Below, one piece after another: positions 23,691 to 38,529 of a stretch of 64,000 bases of DNA. The DNA comes from Auanema rhodensis (taxonomy: Eukaryota; Nematoda; Chromadorea; Rhabditida; Rhabditidae). Location of the stretch: assembly GCA_964057225.1 (NCBI GenBank), contig OZ059898.1:18019267-18083266 (forward strand). Reading direction: 5' to 3'. The translations under genes and the position numbers were made by a program. The stretch's first letter is position 1. Every line of letters starts with the position of its first letter. Under the pieces are notes generated by a model. It made no database searches and was not told the DNA's origin. It saw only the letters and a program-made list of their open reading frames with translations.

Positions 23691-26600
23691 ATGACTTTTA
23701 AATTTACGTGTACTTTAATTTATGCTAATTAAGTGTACACATGATGTGCACTTGGTATGTAACTCGCTTCACGTGAAAGATAAAGTGATGCGGTTTTCAA
23801 AATTAGATTCCGCATGTCCATATTAGTCTAAAAACTAATTTTTATTGATATTGGTGCATGGTAACCATGACTTTGAAATTTACGTGAACTTTAATTTATG
23901 CTAATTAAGTGTACACGTGATGTGCACTTGGTATGTAACTCGCTTCACGTGAAAGATAAAGAGATGCGGTTTTCAAAATTAGATTCCCCATGTCCATATT
24001 AGTCTAAAAACAAATTCTTATTGATATTGGTGCATGGTAACCATGACTTTGAAATTTACGTGAACTTTAATTTATGCTAATTAAGTGTACACGTGATGTG
24101 CACTTGGTATGTAAGTCGCTTCACGTGAAAGATAAAGAGATGCGGTTTTCAAAATTAGATTCCCCATGTCCATATTAGTCCAAAAACAAATTTTTATTGA
24201 TATTGGTGCATGGCAACCATGACTTTAAAATTTACGTGTACTTTAATTTATGCTAATTAAGTGTACACATGATGTGCACTTGGTATGTAACTCGCTTCAC
24301 GAGAAAGATAAAAAGGTGCGGTTTTCACATTTAGATTTCGCGTGTCCATATTAGTCTAAAAACAAATTTTTATTGATATTGGTGCATGGTAACCATGACT
24401 TTGAAATTTACGTGAACTTTAATTTATGCTAATTAAGTGTACACGTGATGTGCACTTGGTATGTAACTCGCTTCACGTGAAAGATAAAGAGATGCGGTTT
24501 TCAAAATTAGATTCCCCATGTCCATATTAGTCCAAAAACAAATTTTTATTGATATTGGTGCATGGCAACCATGACTTTAAAATTTACGTGTACTTTAATT
24601 TATGCTAATTAAGTGTACACATGATGTGCACTTGGTATGTAACTCGCTTCACGAGAAAGATAAAGTGATGCGGTTTTCAAAATTAGATTCCGCATGTCCA
24701 TATTAGTCTAAAAACAAATTTTTATTGATATTGGTGCATGGTAACCATGACTTTGAAATTTACGTGAACTTTAATTTATGCTAATTAAGTGTACACGTGA
24801 TGTGCACTTGGTATGTAACTCGCTTCACGAGAAAGATAAAGTGATGCGGTTTTCAAAATTAGATTCCGCATGTCCATATTAGTCTAAAAACAAATTTTTA
24901 TTGATATTGGTGCATGGTAACCATGACTTTGAAATTTACGTGAACTTTAATTTATGCTAATTAAGTGTACACGTGATGTGCACTTGGTATGTAACTCGCT
25001 TCACGTGAAAGATAAAGAGATGCGGTTTTCAAAATTAGATTCCGCATGTCCATATTAGTCTAAAAACAAATTTTTATTGATATTGGTGCATGGTAACCAT
25101 GACTTTGAAATTTACGTGAACTTTAATTTATGCTAATTAAGTGTACACGTGATGTGCACTTGGAATGTAACTCGCTTCACGTGAAAGATAAAGAGATGCG
25201 GTTTTCAAATTTAGATTTCGCGTGTCCATATTAGTCTAAAAACAAATTTTTATTGATATTGGTGCATGGTAACCATGACTTTGAAATTTACGTGAACTTT
25301 AATTTATGCTAATTAAGTGTACACATGATGTGCACTTGGTATGTAACTCGCTTCACGTGAAAGATAAAGAGATGCGGTTTTCAAAATTAGATTCCGCATG
25401 TCCATATTAGTCTAAAAACAAATTTTTATTGATATTGGTGCATGGTAACCATGACTTTGAAATTTACGTGAACTTTAATTTATGCTAATTAAGTGTACAC
25501 GTGATGTGCACTTGGTATGTAACTCGCTTCACGTGAAAGATAAAGAGATGCGGTTTTCAAAATTAGATTCCCCATGTCCATATTAGTCTAAAAACAAATT
25601 TTTATTGATATTGGTGCATGGCAACCATGACTTTAAAATTTACGTGTACTTTAATTTATGCTAATTAAGTGTACACATGATGTGCACTTGGTATGTAACT
25701 CGCTTCACGAGAAAGATAAAAAGGTGCGGTTTTCAAATTTAGATTTCGCGTGTCCATATTAGTCTAAAAACGAATTTTTATTGATATTGGTGCATGGTAA
25801 CCATGACTTTGAAATTTACGTGAACTTTAATGTATGCTAATTAAGTGTACACGTGATGTGCACTTGGTATGTAACTCGCTTCACGTCAAAGATAAAGAGA
25901 TGCGGTTTTTAAAATTAGATTCCCCATGTCCATATTAGTCTAAAAACAAATTTTTATTGATATTGGTGCATGGCAACCATGACTTTAAAATTTACGTGTA
26001 CTTTAATTTATGCTAATTAAATGTACACGTGATGTGCACTTGGTATGTAACTCGCTTCACGTGAAAGATAAAGAGATGCGGTTTTCAAAATTAGATTCCC
26101 CATGTCCATATTAGTCTCAAAACAAATTTTTATTGATATTGGTTCATGGTAACCATGTCTTTGAAATTTACGTGAACTTTAATTTATGCTAATTAAATGT
26201 ACACATGATGTGCACTTGGTATGTAACTCGCTTCACGTCAAAGATAAACAGATGCGGTTTTCGAAATTAGATTCCCCATGTCCATATTAGTCTAAAAACA
26301 AATTTTTATTGATATTGGTGCATGGTAACCATGACTTTGAAATTTACGTGAACTTTAATGTATGCTAATTAAGTGTACACGTGATGTGCACTTGGTATGT
26401 AACTCGCTTCACGTCAAAGATAAAGAGATGCGGTTTTCAAAATTAGATTCCCCATGTCCATATTAGTCTAAAAACAAATTTTTATTAATATTGGTGCATG
26501 GTAACCATGACTTTGAAATTTACGTGAACTTTAATTTATGCTTATTAAGTGTACACGTGATGTGCACTTGGTATGTAACTCGCTTCACGTGAAAGATAAA

Positions 26601-28274
26601 GGGATGCGGTTTTCAAAATTAGATTCCCCATGTCCATATTAGTCTAAAAACAAATTATTATTGATATTGGTGCATGGTAACCATGACTTTAAAATCAACG
26701 TGAACTTTAATTTATGCTAATTAAGTGTACACATGATGTGCACTTGGTATGTAACTCGCTTCACGTGAAAGATAAAGTGATGCGGTTTTCAAAATTAGAT
26801 TCCGCATGTCCATATTAGTCTAAAAACAAATTTTTATTGATATTGGTGCATGGCAACCATGACTTTAAAATTTACGTGTACTTTAATTTATGCTAATTAA
26901 GTGTACACATGATGTGCACTTGGTATGTAACTCGCTTCACGTCAAAGATAAAGAGATGGGGTTTTCAAAATTAGATTCCCCATGTCCATATTAGTCTAAA
27001 AACAAATTTTTATTAATATTGGTGCATGGTAACCATGACTTTGAAATTTACGTGAACTTTAATTTATGCTTATTAAGTGTACACGTGATGTGCACTTGGT
27101 ATGTAACTCGCTTCACGTGAAAGATAAATGGATGCGGTTTTCAAAATTAGATTCCCCATGCCCATATTAGTCTAAAAACAAATTTTTATTGATATTGGTG
27201 CATGGCAACCATGACTTTAAAATTTACGTGTACTTTAATTTATGCTAATTAAGTGTACACATGATGTGCACTTGGTATGTAACTCGCTTCACGTCAAAGA
27301 TAAAGAGATGCGGTTTTCAAAATTAGATTCCCCATGTCCATATTAGTCTAAAAACAAATTTTTATTAATATTGGTGCATGGTAACCATGACTTTGAAATT
27401 TACGTGAACTTTAATTTATGCTTATTAAGTGTACACGTGATGTGCACTTGGTATGTAACTCGCTTCACGTGAAAGATAAAGGGATGCGATTTTCAAAATT
27501 AGATTCCCCATGTCCATATTAGTCTAAAAACAAATTATTATTGATATTGGTGCATGGTAACCATGACTTTAAAATCAACGTGAACTTTAATTTATGCTAA
27601 TTAAGTGTACACATGATGTGCACTTGGTATGTAACTCGCTTCACGTCAAAGATAAACAGATGCGGTTTTCAAAATTAGATTCCCCATGTCCATATTAGTC
27701 TAAAAACAAATTTTTATTGATATTGGTGCATGGTAACCATGACTTTGAAATTTACGTGAACTTTAATTTATGCTAATTAAGTGTACACATGATGTGCACT
27801 TGGTATGTAACTCGCTTCACGTGAAAGATAAAGAGATGCGGTTTTCAAAATTAGATTCCGCATGTCCATATTAGTCTAAAAACAAATTTTTATTGATATT
27901 GGTGCATGGTAACCATGACTTTGAAATTTACGTGAACTTTAATTTATGCTAATTAAGTGTACACGTGATGTGCACTTGGTATGTAACTCGCTTCACGTGA
28001 AAGATAAAGAGATGCGGTTTTCAAAATTAGATTCCCCATGTCCATATTAGTCTAAAAACAAATTTTTATTGATATTGGTGCATGGTAACCATGACTTTGA
28101 AATTTACGTGAACTTTAATTTATGCTAATTAAGTGTACACATGATGTGCACTTGGTATGTAACTCGCTTCACGTCAAAGATAAACAGATGCGGTTTTCAA
28201 AATTAGATTCCCCATGTCCATATTAGTCTAAAAACAAATTTTTATTGATATTGGTGCATGGTAACCATGACTTT

Positions 28275-31200
28275 GAAATTTACGTGAACTTTAATTTATG
28301 CTAATTAAGTGTACACATGATGTGCACTTGGTATGTAACTCGCTTCACGTGAAAGATAAAGAGATGCGGTTTTCAAAATTAGATTCCGCATGTCCATATT
28401 AGTCTGAAAACAAATTTTTATTGATATTGGTGCATGGTAACCATGACTTTGAAATTTACGTGAACTTTAATTTATGCTAATTAAGTGTACACGTGATGTG
28501 CACTTGGTATGTAACTCGCTTCACGTGAAAGATAAAGAGATGCGGTTTTCAAAATTAGATTCCGCATGTCCATATTAGTCTAAAAACAAATTTTTATTGA
28601 TATTGGTGCATGGTAACCATGACTTTGAAATTTACGTGAACTTTAATTTATGCTAATTAAGTGTACACGTGATGTGCACTTGGTATGTAACTCGCTTCAC
28701 GTGAAAGATAAAGAGATGCGGTTTTCAAAATTAGATTCCCCATGTCCATATTAGTCTAAAAACAAATTTTTATTGATATTGGTGCATGGCAACCATGACT
28801 TTAAAATTTACGTGTACTTTAATTTATGCTAATTAAGTGTACACGTGATGTGCACTTGGTATGTAACTCGCTTCACGTGAAAGATAAAGAGATGCGGTTT
28901 TCAAAATTAGATTCCCCATGTCCATATTAGTCTAAAAACAAATTTTTATTGATATTGGTGCATGGCAACCATGACTTTAAAATTTACGTGAACTTTAATT
29001 TATGCTAATTAAGTGTACACGTGATGTGCACTTGGTATGTAACTCGCTTCACGTGAAAGATAAAGAGATGCGGTTTTCAAAATTAGATTCCGCATGTCCA
29101 TATAAGTCTAAAAACAAATTTTTATTGATATTGGTGCATGGTAACCATGACTTTGAAATTTACGTGAACTTTAATTTATGCTAATTAAGTGTACACGTGA
29201 TGTGCACTTGGAATGTAACTCGCTTCACGTGAAAGATAAAGAGATGCGGTTTTCAAAATTAGATTCCCCATGTCCATATTAGTCTAAAAACAAATTTTTA
29301 TTGATATTGGTGCATGGCAACCATGACTTTAAAATTTACGTGTACTTTAATTTATGCTAATTAAGTGTACACATGATGTGCACTTGGTATGTAACTCGCT
29401 TCACGTCAAAGATAAAGAGATGGGGTTTTCAAAATTAGATTCCCCATGTCCATATTAGTCTAAAAACAAATTTTTATTAATATTGGTGCATGGTAACCAT
29501 GACTTTGAAATTTACGTGAACTTTAATTTATGCTTATTAAGTGTACACGTGATGTGCACTTGGTATGTAACTCGCTTCACGTGAAAGATAAATGGATGCG
29601 GTTTTCAAAATTAGATTCCCCATGCCCATATTAGTCTAAAAACAAATTTTTATTGATATTGGTGCATGGCAACCATGACTTTAAAATTTACGTGTACTTT
29701 AATTTATGCTAATTAAGTGTACACATGATGTGCACTTGGTATGTAACTCGCTTCACGTCAAAGATAAAGAGATGCGGTTTTCAAAATTAGATTCCCCATG
29801 TCCATATTAGTCTAAAAACAAATTTTTATTAATATTGGTGCATGGTAACCATGACTTTGAAATTTACGTGAACTTTAATTTATGCTTATTAAGTGTACAC
29901 GTGATGTGCACTTGGTATGTAACTCGCTTCACGTGAAAGATAAAGGGATGCGGTTTTCAAAATTAGATTCCCCATGTCCATATTAGTCTAAAAACAAATT
30001 TTTATTGATATTGGTGCATGGCAACCATGACTTTAAAATTTACGTGTACTTTAATTTATGCTAATTAAGTGTACACATGATGTGCACTTGGTATGTAACT
30101 CGCTTCACGTCAAAGATAAACAGATGCGGTTTTCAAAATTAGATTCCCCATGTCCATATTAGTCTAAAAACAAATTTTTATTGATATTGGTGCATGGTAA
30201 CCATGACTTTGAAATTTACGTGAACTTTAATTTATGCTAATTAAGTGTACACATGATGTGCACTTGGTATGTAACTCGCTTCACGTGAAAGATAAAGAGA
30301 TGCGGTTTTCAAAATTAGATTCCGCATGTCCATATTAGTCTAAAAACAAATTTTTATTGATATTGGTGCATGGTAACCATGACTTTGAAATTCACGTGAA
30401 CTTTAATTTATGCTAATTAAGTGTACACATGATGTGCACTTGGTATGTAACTCGCTTCACGTGAAAGATAAAGAGATGCGGTTTTCAAAATTAGATTCCG
30501 CATGTCCATATTAGTCTAAAAACAAATTTTTATTGATATTGGTGCATGGCAACCATGACTTTAAAATTTACGTGTACTTTAATTTATGCTAATTAAGTGT
30601 ACACATGATGTGCACTTGGTATGTAACTCGCTTCACGTCAAAGATAAACAGATGCGGTTTTCAAAATTAGATTCCCCATGTCCATATTAGTCTAAAAACA
30701 AATTTTTATTGATATTGGTGCATGGTAACCATGACTTTGAAATTTACGTGAACTTTAATTTATGCTAATTAAGTGTACACATGATGTGCACTTGGTATGT
30801 AACTCGCTTCACGTGAAAGATAAAGAGATGCGGTTTTCAAAATTAGATTCCGCATGTCCATATTAGTCTAAAAACAAATTTTTATTGATATTGGTGCATG
30901 GTAACCATGACTTTGAAATTCACGTGAACTTTAATTTATGCTAATTAAGTGTACACGTGATGTGCACTTGGTATGTAACTCGCTTCACGTGAAAGAAAAA
31001 GAGATGCGGTTTTCAAAATTAGATTCCCCATGTCCATATTAGTCTAAAAACAAATTTTTATTGATATTGGTGCATGGCAACCATGACTTTAAAATTTACG
31101 TGTACTTTAATTTATGCTAATTAAGTGTACACATGATGTGCACTTGGTATGTAACTCGCTTCACGTGAAAGATAAAGAGATGCGGTTTTCAAAATTAGAT

Positions 31201-34200
31201 TCCCCATGTCCATATTAGTCTAAAAACAAATTTTTATTGATATTGGTGCATGGCAACCATGACTTTAAAATTTACGTGTACTTTAATTTATGCTAATTAA
31301 GTGTACACATGATGTGCACTTGGTATGTAACTCGCTTCACGTCAAAGATAAAGAGATGGGGTTTTCAAAATTAGATTCCGCATGTCCATATTAGTCTAAA
31401 AACAAATTTTTATTGATATTGGTGCATGGTAACCATGACTTTGAAATTTACGTGTACTTTAATTTATGCTAATTAAGTGTACACGTGATGTGCACTTGGT
31501 ATGTAACTCGCTTCACGTGAAAGATAAAGAGATGCGGTTTTCAAAATTAGATTCCCCATGTCCATATTAGTCTAAAAACAAATTTTTATTGATATTGGTG
31601 CATGGCAACCATGACTTTAAAATTTACGTGTACTTTAATTTATGCTAATTAAGTGTACACATGATGTGCACTTGGTATGTAACTCGCTTCACGTCAAAGA
31701 TAAAGAGATGCGGTTTTCAAAATTAGATTCCCCATGTCCATATTAGTCTAAAAACAAATTTTTATTGATATTGGTGCATGGCAACCATGACTTTGAAATT
31801 TACGTGAACTTTAATTTATGCTAATTAAGTGTACACGTGATGTGCACTTGGTATGTAACTCGCTTCACGTGAAAGATAAAGAGATGCGGTTTTCAAAATT
31901 AGATTCCGCATGTCCATATTAGTCTAAAAACAAATTTTTATTGATATTGGTGCATGGTAACCATGACTTTGAAATTTACGTGAACTTTAATTTATGCTAA
32001 TTAAGTGTACACGTGATGTGCACTTGGTATGTAACTCGCTTCACGTGAAAGATAAAGAGATGCGGTTTTCAAAATTAGATTCCGCATGTCCATATTAGTC
32101 TAAAAACAAATTTTTATTGATATTGGTGCATGGTAACCATGACTTTGAAATTTACGTGAACTTTAATTTATGCTAATTAAGTGTACACGTGATGTGCACT
32201 TGGTATGTAACTCGCTTCACGTGAAAGATAAAGAGATGCGGTTTTCAAAATTAGATTTCCCATGTCCATATTAGTCTAAAAACAAATTTTTATTGATATT
32301 GGTGCATGGCAACCATGACTTTAAAATTTACGTGTACTTTAATTTATGCTAATTAAGTGTACACGTGATGTGCACTTGGTATGTAACTCGCTTCACGTGA
32401 AAGATAAAGAGATGCGGTTTTCAAAATTAGATTCCCCATGTCCATATTAGTCTAAAAACAAATTTTTATTGATATTGGTGCATGGCAACCATGACTTTAA
32501 AATTTACGTGAACTTTAATTTATGCTAATTAAGTGTACACGTGATGTGCACTTGGTATGTAACTCGCTTCACGTGAAAGATAAAGAGATGCGGTTTTCAA
32601 AATTAGATTCCGCATGTCCATATAAGTCTAAAAACAAATTTTTATTGATATTGGTGCATGGTAACCATGACTTTGAAATTTACGTGAACTTTAATTTATG
32701 CTAATTAAGTGTACACGTGATGTGCACTTGGAATGTAACTCGCTTCACGTGAAAGATAAAGAGATGCGGTTTTCAAAATTAGATTCCCCATGTCCATATT
32801 AGTCTAAAAACAAATTTTTATTGATATTGGTGCATGGCAACCATGACTTTAAAATTTACGTGTACTTTAATTTATGCTAATTAAGTGTACACATGATGTG
32901 CACTTGGTATGTAACTCGCTTCACGTCAAAGATAAAGAGATGGGGTTTTCAAAATTAGATTCCCCATGTCCATATTAGTCTAAAAACAAATTTTTATTAA
33001 TATTGGTGCATGGTAACCATGACTTTGAAATTTACGTGAACTTTAATTTATGCTTATTAAGTGTACACGTGATGTGCACTTGGTATGTAACTCGCTTCAC
33101 GTGAAAGATAAATGGATGCGGTTTTCAAAATTAGATTCCCCATGCCCATATTAGTCTAAAAACAAATTTTTATTGATATTGGTGCATGGCAACCATGACT
33201 TTAAAATTTACGTGTACTTTAATTTATGCTAATTAAGTGTACACATGATGTGCACTTGGTATGTAACTCGCTTCACGTCAAAGATAAAGAGATGCGGTTT
33301 TCAAAATTAGATTCCCCATGTCCATATTAGTCTAAAAACAAATTTTTATTAATATTGGTGCATGGTAACCATGACTTTGAAATTTACGTGAACTTTAATT
33401 TATGCTTATTAAGTGTACACGTGATGTGCACTTGGTATGTAACTCGCTTCACGTGAAAGATAAAGGGATGCGGTTTTCAAAATTAGATTCCCCATGTCCA
33501 TATTAGTCTAAAAACAAATTTTTATTGATATTGGTGCATGGCAACCATGACTTTAAAATTTACGTGTACTTTAATTTATGCTAATTAAGTGTACACATGA
33601 TGTGCACTTGGTATGTAACTCGCTTCACGTCAAAGATAAACAGATGCGGTTTTCAAAATTAGATTCCCCATGTCCATATTAGTCTAAAAACAAATTTTTA
33701 TTGATATTGGTGCATGGTAACCATGACTTTGAAATTTACGTGAACTTTAATTTATGCTAATTAAGTGTACACATGATGTGCACTTGGTATGTAACTCGCT
33801 TCACGTGAAAGATAAAGAGATGCGGTTTTCAAAATTAGATTCCGCATGTCCATATTAGTCTAAAAACAAATTTTTATTGATATTGGTGCATGGTAACCAT
33901 GACTTTGAAATTCACGTGAACTTTAATTTATGCTAATTAAGTGTACACGTGATGTGCACTTGGTATGTAACTCGCTTCACGTGAAAGAAAAAGAGATGCG
34001 GTTTTCAAAATTAGATTCCCCATGTCCATATTAGTCTAAAAACAAATTTTTATTGATATTGGTGCATGGCAACCATGACTTTAAAATTTACGTGTACTTT
34101 AATTTATGCTAATTAAGTGTACACATGATGTGCACTTGGTATGTAACTCGCTTCACGTCAAAGATAAACAGATGCGGTTTTCAAAATTAGATTCCCCATG

Positions 34201-34895
34201 TCCATATTAGTCTAAAAACAAATTTTTATTGATATTGGTGCATGGTAACCATGACTTTGAAATTTACGTGAACTTTAATTTATGCTAATTAAGTGTACAC
34301 ATGATGTGCACTTGGTATGTAACTCGCTTCACGTGAAAGATAAAGAGATGCGGTTTTCAAAATTAGATTCCGCATGTCCATATTAGTCTAAAAACAAATT
34401 TTTATTGATATTGGTGCATGGTAACCATGACTTTGAAATTCACGTGAACTTTAATTTATGCTAATTAAGTGTACACGTGATGTGCACTTGGTATGTAACT
34501 CGCTTCACGTGAAAGAAAAAGAGATGCGGTTTTCAAAATTAGATTCCCCATGTCCATATTAGTCTAAAAACAAATTTTTATTGATATTGGTGCATGGCAA
34601 CCATGACTTTAAAATTTACGTGTACTTTAATTTATGCTAATTAAGTGTACACATGATGTGCACTTGGTATGTAACTCGCTTCACGTGAAAGATAAAGAGA
34701 TGCGGTTTTCAAAATTAGATTCCCCATGTCCATATTAGTCTAAAAACAAATTTTTATTGATATTGGTGCATGGCAACCATGACTTTAAAATTTACGTGTA
34801 CTTTAATTTATGCTAATTAAGTGTACACATGATGTGCACTTGGTATGTAACTCGCTTCACGTCAAAGATAAAGAGATGGGGTTTTCAAAATTAGA
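28275..34895. repeat. 20-monomer spaced duplication (offset 3,520 bp)
   Basis: About 28,275-31,375 matches about 31,795-34,895 at exactly 3,520 bp. Marks: the TATAAGTCT variant (29,101 and 32,621), GGAATGTAAC, the GGGG-AAATGG cassettes (29,419 and 32,939), AAAGGGATG (29,944 and 33,464), AAATTCACGTG (30,388 and 33,908) and GAAAGAAAAAG (30,991 and 34,511). Differences seen include ATTCCCC against ATTTCCC near 28,736 and 32,256. In the second copy a monomer near 33,955-34,130 matches a different neighbour, which looks like local conversion. The two copies are separated by about 420 bp of other monomers. Confidence 0.8.
31326..31501. repeat. Truncated cassette: GGGG monomer fused to CCGCATG type
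   Basis: The monomer starts as the GGGG type (CACGTCAAAG, GAGATGGGG) but continues with ATTCCGCATG, GGTAACC and GTGTAC. It lacks TTAATATTGG and GCTTATTAAG, and it is not followed by the AAATGG monomer. The changeover near 31,375 is where the 20-monomer homology ends, so it marks a recombination breakpoint. Confidence 0.7.
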
Positions 34896-36000
34896 TTCCC
34901 CATGTCCATATTAGTCTAAAAACAAATTTTTATTAATATTGGTGCATGGTAACCATGACTTTGAAATTTACGTGAACTTTAATTTATGCTTATTAAGTGT
35001 ACACGTGATGTGCACTTGGTATGTAACTCGCTTCACGTGAAAGATAAATGGATGCGGTTTTCAAAATTAGATTCCCCATGCCCATATTAGTCTAAAAACA
35101 AATTTTTATTGATATTGGTGCATGGCAACCATGACTTTAAAATTTACGTGTACTTTAATTTATGCTAATTAAGTGTACACATGATGTGCACTTGGTATGT
35201 AACTCGCTTCACGTCAAAGATAAAGAGATGCGGTTTTCAAAATTAGATTCCCCATGTCCATATTAGTCTAAAAACAAATTTTTATTAATATTGGTGCATG
35301 GTAACCATGACTTTGAAATTTACGTGAACTTTAATTTATGCTTATTAAGTGTACACGTGATGTGCACTTGGTATGTAACTCGCTTCACGTGAAAGATAAA
35401 GGGATGCGATTTTCAAAATTAGATTCCCCATGTCCATATTAGTCTAAAAACAAATTATTATTGATATTGGTGCATGGTAACCATGACTTTAAAATCAACG
35501 TGAACTTTAATTTATGCTAATTAAGTGTACACATGATGTGCACTTGGTATGTAACTCGTTTCACGTCAAAGATAAACAGATGCGGTTTTCAAAATTAGAT
35601 TCCCCATGTCCATATTAGTCTAAAAACAAATTTTTATTGATATTGGTGCATGGTAACCATGACTTTGAAATTTACGTGAACTTTAATTTATGCTAATTAA
35701 GTGTACACATGATGTGCACTTGGTATGTAACTCGCTTCACGTGAAAGATAAAGAGATGCGGTTTTCAAAATTAGATTCCGCATGTCCATATTAGTCTAAA
35801 AACAAATTTTTATTGATATTGGTGCATGGTAACCATGACTTTGAAATTTACGTGAACTTTAATTTATGCTAATTAAGTGTACACGTGATGTGCACTTGGT
35901 ATGTAACTCGCTTCACGTGAAAGATAAAGAGATGCGGTTTTCAAAATTAGATTCCCCATGTCCATATTAGTCTAAAAACAAATTTTTATTGATATTGGTG
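34850..36000. repeat. Copy of 26,930-28,080, 45 monomers away
   Basis: This block matches 26,930-28,080 at an offset of 7,920 bp (45 x 176). Marks in order: GATGGGG, AAATGG with CATGCCC, AAAGGGATGCGATTTT, AAATTATTATTG with AAAATCAACG, then AAACAGATG. The copy here has CTCGTTTCACG (near 35,557) where the earlier one has CTCGCTTCACG. That variant is shared with copies near 37,317 and 42,605, so it marks a later lineage. The same block recurs from about 41,898 at a further 7,048 bp (40 monomers + 8). Confidence 0.8.
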
Positions 36001-37850
36001 CATGGCAACCATGACTTTAAAATTTACGTGTACTTTAATTTATGCTAATTAAGTGTACACATGATGTGCACTTGGTATGTAACTCGCTTCACGTGAAAGA
36101 TAAAGAGATGCGGTTTTCAAAATTAGATTCCTCATGTTCATATTAGTCTAAAAACGAATTTTTATTGATATTGATGCATGGTAACCATGACTTTAAAATT
36201 TACGTGTACTTTAATTTATGCTAATTAAGTGTACACATGATGTGCACTTGGTATGTAACTCGCTTCACGTGAAAGATAAAGAGATGCGGTTTTCAAAATT
36301 AGATTCCTCATGTTCATATTAGTCTAAAAACGAATTTTTATTGATATTGATGCATGGTAACCATGACTTTAAAATTTACGTGAACTTTAATTTATGCTAA
36401 TTAAGTGTACACGTGATGTGCACTTGGTATGTAACTCGCTTCACGTGAAAGATAAAGAGATGCGGTTTTCAAAATTAGATTCCGCATGTCCATATTAGTC
36501 TAAAAACAAATTTTTATTGATATTGGTGCATGGTAACCATGACTTTGAAATTTACGTGAACTTTAATTTATGCTAATTAAGTGTACACGTGATGTGCACT
36601 TGGAATGTAACTCGCTTCACGTGAAAGATAAAGAGATGCGGTTTTCAAAATTAGATTCCCCATGTCCATATTAGTCTAAAAACAAATTTTTATTAATATT
36701 GGTGCATGGTAACCATGACTTTGAAATTTACGTGAACTTTAATTTATGCTTATTAAGTGTACACGTGATGTGCACTTGGTATGTAACTCGCTTCACGTGA
36801 AAGATAAATGGATGCGGTTTTCAAAATTAGATTCCCCATGCCCATATTAGTCTAAAAACAAATTTTTATTGATATTGGTGCATGGCAACCATGACTTTAA
36901 AATTTACGTGTACTTTAATTTATGCTAATTAAGTGTACACATGATGTGCACTTGGTATGTAACTCGCTTCACGTCAAAGATAAAGAGATGCGGTTTTCAA
37001 AATTAGATTCCCCATGTCCATATTAGTCTAAAAACAAATTTTTATCAATATTGGTGCATGGTAACCATGACTTTGAAATTTACGTGAACTTTAATTTATG
37101 CTTATTAAGTGTACACGTGATGTGCACTTGGTATGTAACTCGCTTCACGTGAAAGATAAAGGGATGCGATTTTCAAAATTAGATTCCCCATGTCCATATT
37201 AGTCTAAAAACAAATTATTATTGATATTGGTGCATGGTAACCATGACTTTAAAATCAACGTGAACTTTAATTTATGCTAATTAAGTGTACACATGATGTG
37301 CACTTGGTATGTAACTCGTTTCACGTCAAAGATAAACAGATGCGGTTTTCAAAATTAGATTCCCCATGTCCATATTAGTCTAAAAACAAATTTTTATTGA
37401 TATTGGTGCATGGTAACCATGACTTTGAAATTTACGTGAACTTTAATTTATGCTAATTAAGTGTACACATGATGTGCACTTGGTATGTAACTCGCTTCAC
37501 GTGAAAGATAAAGAGATGCGGTTTTCAAAATTAGATTCCGCATGTCCATATTAGTCTAAAAACAAATTTTTATTGATATTGGTGCATGGTAACCATGACT
37601 TTGAAATTTACGTGAACTTTAATTTATGCTAATTAAGTGTACACGTGATGTGCACTTGGTATGTAACTCGCTTCACGTGAAAGATGAAGAGATGCGGTTT
37701 TCAAAATTAGATTCCCCATGTCCATATTAGTCTAAAAACAAATTTTTATTGATATTGGTGCATGGCAACCATGACTTTAAAATTTACGTGTACTTTAATT
37801 TATGCTAATTAAGTGTACACATGATGTGCACTTGGTATGTAACTCGCTTC
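34895..37850. repeat. 10-monomer duplication (offset 1,760 bp)
   Basis: About 34,895-36,090 matches about 36,655-37,850. Marks: AAATGG (35,047 and 36,807), AAAGGGATGCGATTTT (35,400 and 37,160), AAATTATTATTG (35,452 and 37,212) and CTCGTTTCACG (35,557 and 37,317). The second copy begins inside a GGGG-type monomer whose 5' part is replaced by GGAATGTAAC and GTGAAAG. That explains the missing GGGG mark at this copy. Confidence 0.75.
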
Positions 37851-38353
37851 ACGTGAAAGATAAAGAGATGCGGTTTTCAAAATTAGATTCCTCATGTTCA
37901 TATTAGTCTAAAAACGAATTTTTATTGATATTGATGCATGGTAACCATGACTTTAAAATTTACGTGAACTTTAATTTATGCTAATTAAGTGTACACGTGA
38001 TGTGCACTTGGTATGTAACTCGCTTCACGTGAAAGATAAAGAGATGCGGTTTTCAAAATTAGATTCCGCATGTCCATATTAGTCTAAAAACAAATTTTTA
38101 TTGATATTGGTGCATGGTAACCATGACTTTGAAATTTACGTGAACTTTAATTTATGCTAATTAAGTGTACACGTGATGTGCACTTGGAATGTAACTCGCT
38201 TCACGTGAAAGATAAAGAGATGCGGTTTTCAAAATTAGATTCCCCATGTCCATATTAGTCTAAAAACAAATTTTTATTGATATTGGTGCATGGTAACCAT
38301 GACTTTGAAATTTACGTGAACTTTAATTTATGCTAATTAAGTGTACACATGAT

Positions 38354-38529
38354 GTGCACTTGGTATGTAACTAGCTTCACGAGAAAGATAAAAAGATGCG
38401 GTTTTCAAATTTAGATTTCGCGTGTCCATATTAGTCTAAAAACAAATTTTTATTGATATTGGTGCATGGTAACCATGACTTTGAAATTTACGTGAACTTT
38501 AATTTATGCTAATTAAGTGTACACGTGAT
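38354..38529. repeat. Subfamily C exemplar (CACGAGAAAG / TTTCGCGTG)
   Basis: Linked variants CACGAGAAAGATAAAAAG, CAAATTTAG and TTTCGCGTGTCC recur throughout from 8974 to the right end. Two sub-lineages differ at AAAAAGATG and AAAAAGGTG. A third has CAAATTTCGA (near 22,390, 23,094, 49,152 and 56,219) and a fourth TTTTGCG (near 43,704, 44,760, 51,804, 59,926 and 61,862). Coordinates assume the inferred phase. Confidence 0.65.

Noticed and set aside
29002-29184. Open reading frame of 60 codons
   Set aside because: It spans one satellite period, arises from a single TAG-to-AAG change, has no recognisable domain, and equivalent frames are closed in neighbouring monomers. Not annotated as a gene.
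32522-32704. Second identical 60-codon open reading frame
   Set aside because: It is the copy of the frame at 29,002 within the 3,520-bp duplication, so its identity reflects DNA duplication and not protein conservation.
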